Shown here: positions 5,930 through 9,993 of the stretch, piece after piece
Numbering within the stretch: position 1 is the stretch's first letter
How the letters are laid out: every line of letters begins with the position of its first letter
Assembly (NCBI GenBank): GCA_964547125.1
Contig: CAZJLS010000065.1
Location: 1 to 9,993 of the forward strand
DNA length: 9,993 bases
Direction: 5' to 3'
Source: Methanobrevibacter_A sp964547125
Lineage (GTDB): Archaea > Methanobacteriota > Methanobacteria > Methanobacteriales > Methanobacteriaceae
Program-made: the position numbers and the translations under genes
The notes under the pieces: generated by a model
Databases searched by the model: none
Seen by the model: only the letters and a program-made list of their open reading frames with translations
Told to the model about the DNA's origin: nothing

Positions 5930-7774
5930 ATGGTGGAAATGAATTTAAAATCTAAAATGATAATGTTTGTATTTATGATTTTTTTCATGATACTATACAT
6001 GATATTATTTGGAAGTAAAAATGGGGCAATAGGAATANNNNNNNNNNAAGCGGTATATAATTTAGCCAAGAGCGTAATGAGGGAAGACTATGGGGCAATA
6101 GGAATAACAATCATCTTAGCTACATTTATGAATTTAGGTAATGATTTATCATATAAACCTAAAACATCATTTTTTAAAGTTTTAATATTATTACTAGTTT
6201 TAGGCATAGCTTCTTTTTTAAACAATCCCATCAGTATTTTTGCATGTGTTTTAACATTTATTGTTGTGTTTATAACTACATTTAGTTCATATAATCTATT
6301 TGGAACAGATGTGTATTTACCATTTTTAATGTGCTACTTTATGATGCTATGCATCCCTATTAGTATTGATGAGTTACCTTTAAGATTAAGCTCCTTAGTT
6401 TTTGGAGCAGTAGTATATGTAGGTTTTAACATTATCATAAATAAGAAAAAAGATTATAAATTATCAAATGCCACAATTAACAAATTAATTGAAGAGCTTA
6501 ATCATGGAATTGATTTAAAATTAAAAGGAGAAAAGATATATAAAAAAGATTTTAAAACCGTAGATGGTTTCTATTCAAGTATCTATAATAAATTTGAGTA
6601 TAAAATTTTCCCAAGCCAAAAACATGTATCTATTCTAAATATAGTTAAAGCATTCCAATACATTGGATGGATAATATGTGACTATAATTTAACAGACAAT
6701 GAGTTAAAATATATTAAAAAACTAATATCTGATATTAAATCCATAGAAACTGAAGATATTTATAATAATATCCCTATTGAAACCAATGAAATGAACCTTG
6801 TTTTGTTAAATTTAGAAATTATCTCATATGAAATTAAAAATAAAGATTTAATTAAAGAAGAGATAATAGATAAAAATTATGCTCGAAATTTAATTAAACC
6901 CATAATAAAAAGAGAATTTTCTTTTAGATCTGCTAAGTTCACCTTTGCATTTAAAATGAGTGTTGTTTTAACAATATGGGAAGTTTTAACTTTAATATTC
7001 AATCTGCCTTATAGTAAATGGTTATATTTTGTCTCAATTCCATTAATGTTACCATATGTTAATGATTTTGCATACTCAGCTAAATCCCGTATAAAAGGCA
7101 CAATTGTTGGAGTGGGATTTTTTGCCCTAATTATTATAATATTCCACAATATTAATATTACACCAAATACATTCGTACTTTTAGTTTTAATAGTTTGTAT
7201 GTTTGGTATGATTTACACACTTGAAAATAAATTCTTAATGACCATATTTACTACTATAATGTCTGTTACAATATCTTTAAACTATATTCCTATAGAAATG
7301 GCAATGTCATTAAAAATATTATGGGTAGTTTTAGGTGCAATAGTAGTTGCTATAATTAATTTAGGATTTTTACCATATTCTGTTGAAAAAGAAACAAAAA
7401 ATAATCTAAAATTAGCTTATAAGTTCAATAAAGACTCTATCACTTTAATTAAAGATAAATGTAATGGAGTTAAAAATTTCCATAAAACAAGCCTACTAGT
7501 TATAAGTAACATTATAGGTGAAAATATTGAAGTTACAGAAGAAAATAAAGAATTATACCTATTACAAAAAAAGATTACAGATATCTCATATTTTATTGCA
7601 AATTATATAGATATTAATGGAATATCTGTTAATTTAAAAGATAATATACTTAATATTTTAGATGATAATGGTGAAGTTGACAAAAATTTAAATGTTAAAG
7701 ATAGGATTATTTCATATTCTACTAAATATCTTAAGGATTTACTTGAAAAAGAAGAAATACTCTTTAAAAATTAA
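5930..7774 (+). CDS. FUSC/YccS-like membrane protein, putative aromatic-acid-type exporter (contains N gap)
   Basis: As written, a 614-residue protein. It has the two-half layout of FUSC/aromatic acid exporter proteins: hydrophobic helices at about 10-170, a charged soluble segment at about 172-330, a second helical block at about 335-480 opening with RSAKFTFAFKMSVVLTIWE, and a charged C-terminal tail at about 485-614. By family it would export small organic molecules across the cytoplasmic membrane; the substrate is unknown. Ten Ns (6038-6047) interrupt residues 37-40. A 17-bp direct repeat flanks the gap (6021-6037, 6090-6106), both copies coding for GAIGI in the same frame. Joining the copies would give FGSKNGAIGITIILATFMNL, a smooth helix, so the 23 codons between may be an assembly artefact. 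The start at 5930 has GGTG 9 bases before it; the ATG at 5939 is an alternative. The gene converges on the purine permease. Confidence 0.75.
   Translation: MVEMNLKSKMIMFVFMIFFMILYMILFGSKNGAIGIXXXXAVYNLAKSVMREDYGAIGITIILATFMNLGNDLSYKPKTSFFKVLILLLVLGIASFLNNPISIFACVLTFIVVFITTFSSYNLFGTDVYLPFLMCYFMMLCIPISIDELPLRLSSLVFGAVVYVGFNIIINKKKDYKLSNATINKLIEELNHGIDLKLKGEKIYKKDFKTVDGFYSSIYNKFEYKIFPSQKHVSILNIVKAFQYIGWIICDYNLTDNELKYIKKLISDIKSIETEDIYNNIPIETNEMNLVLLNLEIISYEIKNKDLIKEEIIDKNYARNLIKPIIKREFSFRSAKFTFAFKMSVVLTIWEVLTLIFNLPYSKWLYFVSIPLMLPYVNDFAYSAKSRIKGTIVGVGFFALIIIIFHNINITPNTFVLLVLIVCMFGMIYTLENKFLMTIFTTIMSVTISLNYIPIEMAMSLKILWVVLGAIVVAIINLGFLPYSVEKETKNNLKLAYKFNKDSITLIKDKCNGVKNFHKTSLLVISNIIGENIEVTEENKELYLLQKKITDISYFIANYIDINGISVNLKDNILNILDDNGEVDKNLNVKDRIISYSTKYLKDLLEKEEILFKN
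6021..6106 (+). repeat. 17-bp direct repeat flanking a 10-N assembly gap
   Basis: The 17-mer ATGGGGCAATAGGAATA occurs at 6021-6037 and 6090-6106, 69 bases apart, which is 23 codons in the same frame. Ten Ns (6038-6047) begin right after the first copy. Ten is a common fixed scaffold spacer, so the true gap size is unknown. The arrangement suggests two contig ends that overlap or a chimeric join. Confidence 0.85.
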
Positions 7775-7821
7775 AAAAAATAGAAAAAAAAGAGGATTAT
7801 AAAATTAAATTTTTATAATCC
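7771..7821 (-). terminator. Hairpin and T-tract terminator of the purine permease gene
   Basis: A perfect 11-base inverted repeat (GGATTATAAAA at 7794-7804, TTTTATAATCC at 7811-7821) with a 6-base loop includes the last codons and the stop of the permease. Read on the minus strand it is followed by CTC and T-rich DNA with two T8 runs (7790-7783 and 7780-7773), shaped like an intrinsic terminator. It also fills the 38-base gap to the convergent FUSC-like gene, whose stop is at 7772-7774. Confidence 0.6.
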
Positions 7822-9149
7822 AAAGAATAGGTATATTATAAAGACAACAAACATTATCCAAACAAGATAATTTAACTCTTTAGCTTTTCCACTTGCAACT
7901 TCAGCAATAGTGTAAGTAATAAATCCAAATGCAATACCTAAAGATATGGAGTAAGTTAAAACCATCATAATAATGGTCATAAATACTGAGGCAATAATAG
8001 CGGGACTTTCCCATTCAATATCTTTAATTTGGATAAACATTAAAATACCTACAGTTACAAGTGCAACAGTTGTAACAGATGATGTGAACAATGCAAGAAT
8101 AGTTGGAGCTAAAAATACTGAAAGTATGAAACAGATTCCTGTAACAAATGCAGTTAAACCTGTTCTTCCACCAAGCCCAATACCTGTTGCACTTTCAACA
8201 TATGCAGTTAAAGTACTTGTACCGAAAATAGATCCAATAATTCCAGCAAGAGCATCACTTGTAAATGCTTTATCAATTCCTTCGGTTGTACCATCTTCTT
8301 TTACAAATCCACATTCTTTTGCAAGAGGAATTAAAGTTCCAGTAGTATCAAAGAATGTAACGAATAATAATGAGAAAATAATCATTATTAAATTAGGAAT
8401 ATTTGTAAACAACTGACTAAAACCAGATAAAAATCCTGCAAAAATTGAAGTATCAAAACTAAAACTCACAAATTCAGTAGGAATACTAGGCATAGTAACA
8501 ATACCAGTACCAAAACCAACTAATGTGAAAACTACACCTAAAATAGCAGTTATAACTAAACCGATAAATACTGATGCAGGAACATTTCTAACATATAAAA
8601 CTAAAGTAATTGCAATACCAATTAAAGCAAGAATAACTGGTGCAGAAGCAATAGTTCCTAAACCAACAATAGTTGAAGGATCACTTACAATAACTCCAGC
8701 ATTACTTAAACCTAAAAATGCCAGGAAGAAACCAATACCTGCCCCAATAGCAAGTTTCAAATCAGTAGGAATAGCATTAAGAATAGCTTCTCTCAATCCA
8801 CTAATTGTAATAAGTAAAAAGAGGATGCTGGATAAAAATACTGCAGCCAATGCAGTTTCCCAAGTATTACCCATTCCTAAAACAATAGTATAAGTAAATA
8901 AAGCATTTAATCCCATACCTGGAGCTAAACCAATTGGTAATTAGCAATAAGCCCCATAACTATACATGCAATACCTGATGCAACAGCAGTTGCAAAGAAT
9001 ATTGCAGTAGGTGACATTCCAGTTTCAGATAACATTCCTGGATTTACACCTAAAATATAAGACATTGCAAGAAAAGTAGTAATTCCAGCAATGATTTCCG
9101 TTTTAACATTTGTATTATTTTCATTAAGTTTGAATAATTTATTTAACAA
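7813..9149 (-). pseudogene. NCS2-family purine (guanine/hypoxanthine) permease with apparent frameshift
   Basis: Two adjoining frames (9149-8925 and 8916-7813) make one AzgA/PbuG-type permease of 445 residues once a single base is restored; that length is normal. The family imports hypoxanthine, guanine or adenine with H+ or Na+. The first part ends LIANY followed by QLV and a stop; with one more C near 8936-8937 it reads ANYPIGLAPGMGLNA, the conserved family sequence, running into the second frame. Other motifs, numbered on the repaired protein, are NPGML (36-40), DTTGTL (268-273) and ESATGIGLGGRTGLTA (319-334). The start is a TTG at 9149: an in-frame stop lies just upstream, GGAAGG (9165-9160) sits 10 bases before it, and the product begins in the usual family way (MLNKLFKLNENNTNVKTEII). 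No other damage is seen, so either a sequencing error in a short C run or a very recent mutation is likely. Confidence 0.9.
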
Positions 9150-9159
9150 AACAAATTAA

Positions 9160-9165
9160 CCTTCC
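9160..9165 (-). promoter_or_regulatory. Ribosome binding site supporting the permease TTG start
   Basis: GGAAGG on the minus strand lies 10 bases before the TTG at 9149-9147. It is an imperfect Shine-Dalgarno sequence but the only purine-rich stretch at the right distance, and no in-frame ATG or GTG is available between it and the conserved N-terminus. Confidence 0.45.
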
Positions 9166-9217
9166 AAAAAAAACATAAGAAAAATATTTTTCCTTATATA
9201 TAATGATTTAACATTAT

Positions 9218-9231
9218 AAACTTATAAGTTT
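9218..9231. repeat. 14-bp palindrome upstream of the permease gene
   Basis: AAACTTATAAGTTT is a perfect palindrome 69-82 bases before the permease TTG. Read on the minus strand it is followed by TATA-like TTTATAATG and, nearer the gene, TTATATATAA (near 9193-9202). It could be an operator or simply part of a TATA-rich promoter. I did not recognise a purine riboswitch here. Confidence 0.3.
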
Positions 9232-9358
9232 TAATAAAAAATTTTCCTAAAAAAATATGAAAAAAAGATAAGTAAATGTATATGTAATGATATAAAAATC
9301 TAAATTATTCAAAATTATAAAAATATAAGATAAAAAAATAGTATGAAATTTAAAATAT

Positions 9359-9610
9359 TTAATGATTTATCATATCAAAGCCATGTTTTCTAGCAACAAA
9401 ATTCAAAGCTAATCTATTTTCATATGATAAATTAATTTCTTTTATAATCTTATCAGAATTTTCTTTAAAATTAAGATATTCTCTAGCAAATGATAAACTA
9501 ATACAAATAATTTTATCAAAATCTAAAATTACTTCATCTTCATCTATTGAATCAACAATAGTTTCAGTAGAATTTAAACCTGTAAATGAATCGGATAAAT
9601 AATTATCCAT
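9359..9610 (-). CDS. Small STAS-like (DUF4325-type) protein
   Basis: An 83-residue, acidic, soluble protein without signal peptide or membrane segment. The central stretch, DEDEVILDFDKIICISLSFAREYLNF (24-49), resembles the STAS-like DUF4325 pattern of a VxLDFxxV strand followed by a turn and the S-F-A-x-E-[FL] helix; the C-terminal half (INLSYENRLALNFVARKHG) fits the family's closing strand and helix. STAS-type domains are often anti-sigma-factor antagonists or switches in partner-switching systems, but DUF4325 proteins in archaea have no settled role. The ATG is in frame with a stop eight codons upstream (TGA at 9634-9632). The strong AAGGTGA site (9638-9632) lies 21 bases away, which is unusually far. 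Divergent codon use is not apparent. It stands alone, 209 bases upstream of the permease gene on the same strand. Confidence 0.65.
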   Translation of the reverse strand: MDNYLSDSFTGLNSTETIVDSIDEDEVILDFDKIICISLSFAREYLNFKENSDKIIKEINLSYENRLALNFVARKHGFDMINH

Positions 9611-9993
9611 TTTAATAATATTAATAAAAATTCACCTTAATTATATAATTTATCATGATTAATAATACAGAATTCTCTATAATTCCATAAACATATTATC
9701 ATTATAGTTTATTAGCTTAAATACTTTTTGGTATTCATGCATAATAACTCCAAAAATCAATAACATTACTATTAAAAATATCAACACTAAAACCAAACAT
9801 AAATTAACCAAGTTAAGTATACCGTTCGACAATTAACAAACAAATCAATATTATAAATTATTCAATATACAAAATAATCTATTAAAAGTCAACACCCACT
9901 AAATTTTAAAAAGATTTTACCCTATATAAAATTCAAATTAATCTTAATTTTAATGTAATTTATATAAAATTTTTATCTTTTTTTATACATTAT
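9611..9993. other. 383-base right-end region without a recognisable gene
   Basis: No convincing open frame, tRNA, rRNA or repeat array is seen on either strand. The left part is the leader of the small STAS-like gene; a possible BRE/TATA (CCAAAAAG then TATTTAAG, minus strand, 9731-9716) would give a leader of about 85 bases. Near the right end the 11-mer TATATAAAATT occurs twice in plus orientation (9923-9933 and 9961-9971), 38 bases apart. Both could be TATA boxes of a gene that starts beyond the window. The rest is plain AT-rich spacer. Confidence 0.4.
9632..9638 (-). promoter_or_regulatory. Ribosome binding site oddly distant from the small STAS-like gene
   Basis: AAGGTGA on the minus strand is a strong archaeal Shine-Dalgarno sequence but ends 21 bases before the ATG at 9610. 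Five in-frame codons earlier there is an ATT (9625-9623) at a spacing of 6. No ATG, GTG or TTG exists between the site and 9610. Either the spacing is tolerated or translation starts at a rare ATT. Confidence 0.4.

Noticed and set aside
7973..8893. Long plus-strand open frames antisense to the purine permease
   Set aside because: They lie opposite a clearly recognisable NCS2 permease, have low-complexity composition, and show no family motif; they are shadows of the coding strand.
9150..9358. Possible purine riboswitch upstream of the permease
   Set aside because: I see no purine-riboswitch core or paired stems with conserved loops; the region is AT-rich spacer with TATA-like stretches and one short palindrome. 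Such riboswitches are also not expected in methanogens.
9611..9993. Possible CRISPR array or tRNA in the gene-free right end
   Set aside because: No regularly spaced repeat and no cloverleaf-like pairing or GTTCGA-type loop with matching stems was found; the single TTCGA near 9830 lacks the surrounding stems.

Overview
The window is very AT-rich and looks like a gut or rumen methanogenic archaeon of the Methanobacteriales, most likely Methanobrevibacter. The reasons are a textbook archaeal promoter (BRE plus TTTATATA) ahead of a rubredoxin gene, GGTG-type ribosome binding sites, T-tract terminators, and a nonribosomal peptide synthetase (NRPS) condensation domain next to a MATE exporter, an arrangement I recall from Methanobrevibacter ruminantium. 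The genus is an inference; there is no rRNA or other marker here.

Layout. Positions 1-869 (minus) hold the first 289 codons of a protein with an NRPS condensation-type domain, running off the left edge. Just upstream on the same strand, 1033-2718 encodes a MATE exporter fused to a C-terminal RsbW-like ATPase domain. Next, 2884-4347 (minus) is a sodium-dependent NSS/SNF amino acid transporter, divergent from a 52-residue rubredoxin (4477-4635, plus) that is missed if only long frames are considered. Converging on rubredoxin is a two-gene minus-strand unit: a LacA/Maa-like hexapeptide acetyltransferase (5313-5849) followed after 6 bases by a chloramphenicol-acetyltransferase-like protein (4671-5306). 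Divergent from that pair is a FUSC-like membrane protein (5930-7774, plus) whose 5' end holds a 10-N gap flanked by a 17-bp direct repeat. It converges on a purine permease of the NCS2/AzgA type (7813-9149, minus) broken by an apparent one-base deletion. A small STAS-like (DUF4325-type) protein lies at 9359-9610 (minus), and the last 383 bases have no gene.

How it may fit together. The clearest functional unit is at the left: a peptide synthetase and a likely exporter for its product, the exporter carrying a regulatory-looking ATPase tail. In both proteins the key motif is eroded: the condensation domain lacks the HHxxxDG catalytic histidines, and the ATPase domain seems to lack its lid and second glycine box. 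The acetyltransferase pair beside a FUSC-type exporter could be a small modify-and-export unit for a toxic small molecule, but this rests on context only. The remaining genes (amino acid uptake, purine uptake, rubredoxin) are ordinary metabolic cargo. Two sites, the N gap and the permease frameshift, look like assembly or sequencing problems and should be resolved before either gene is called unusual.
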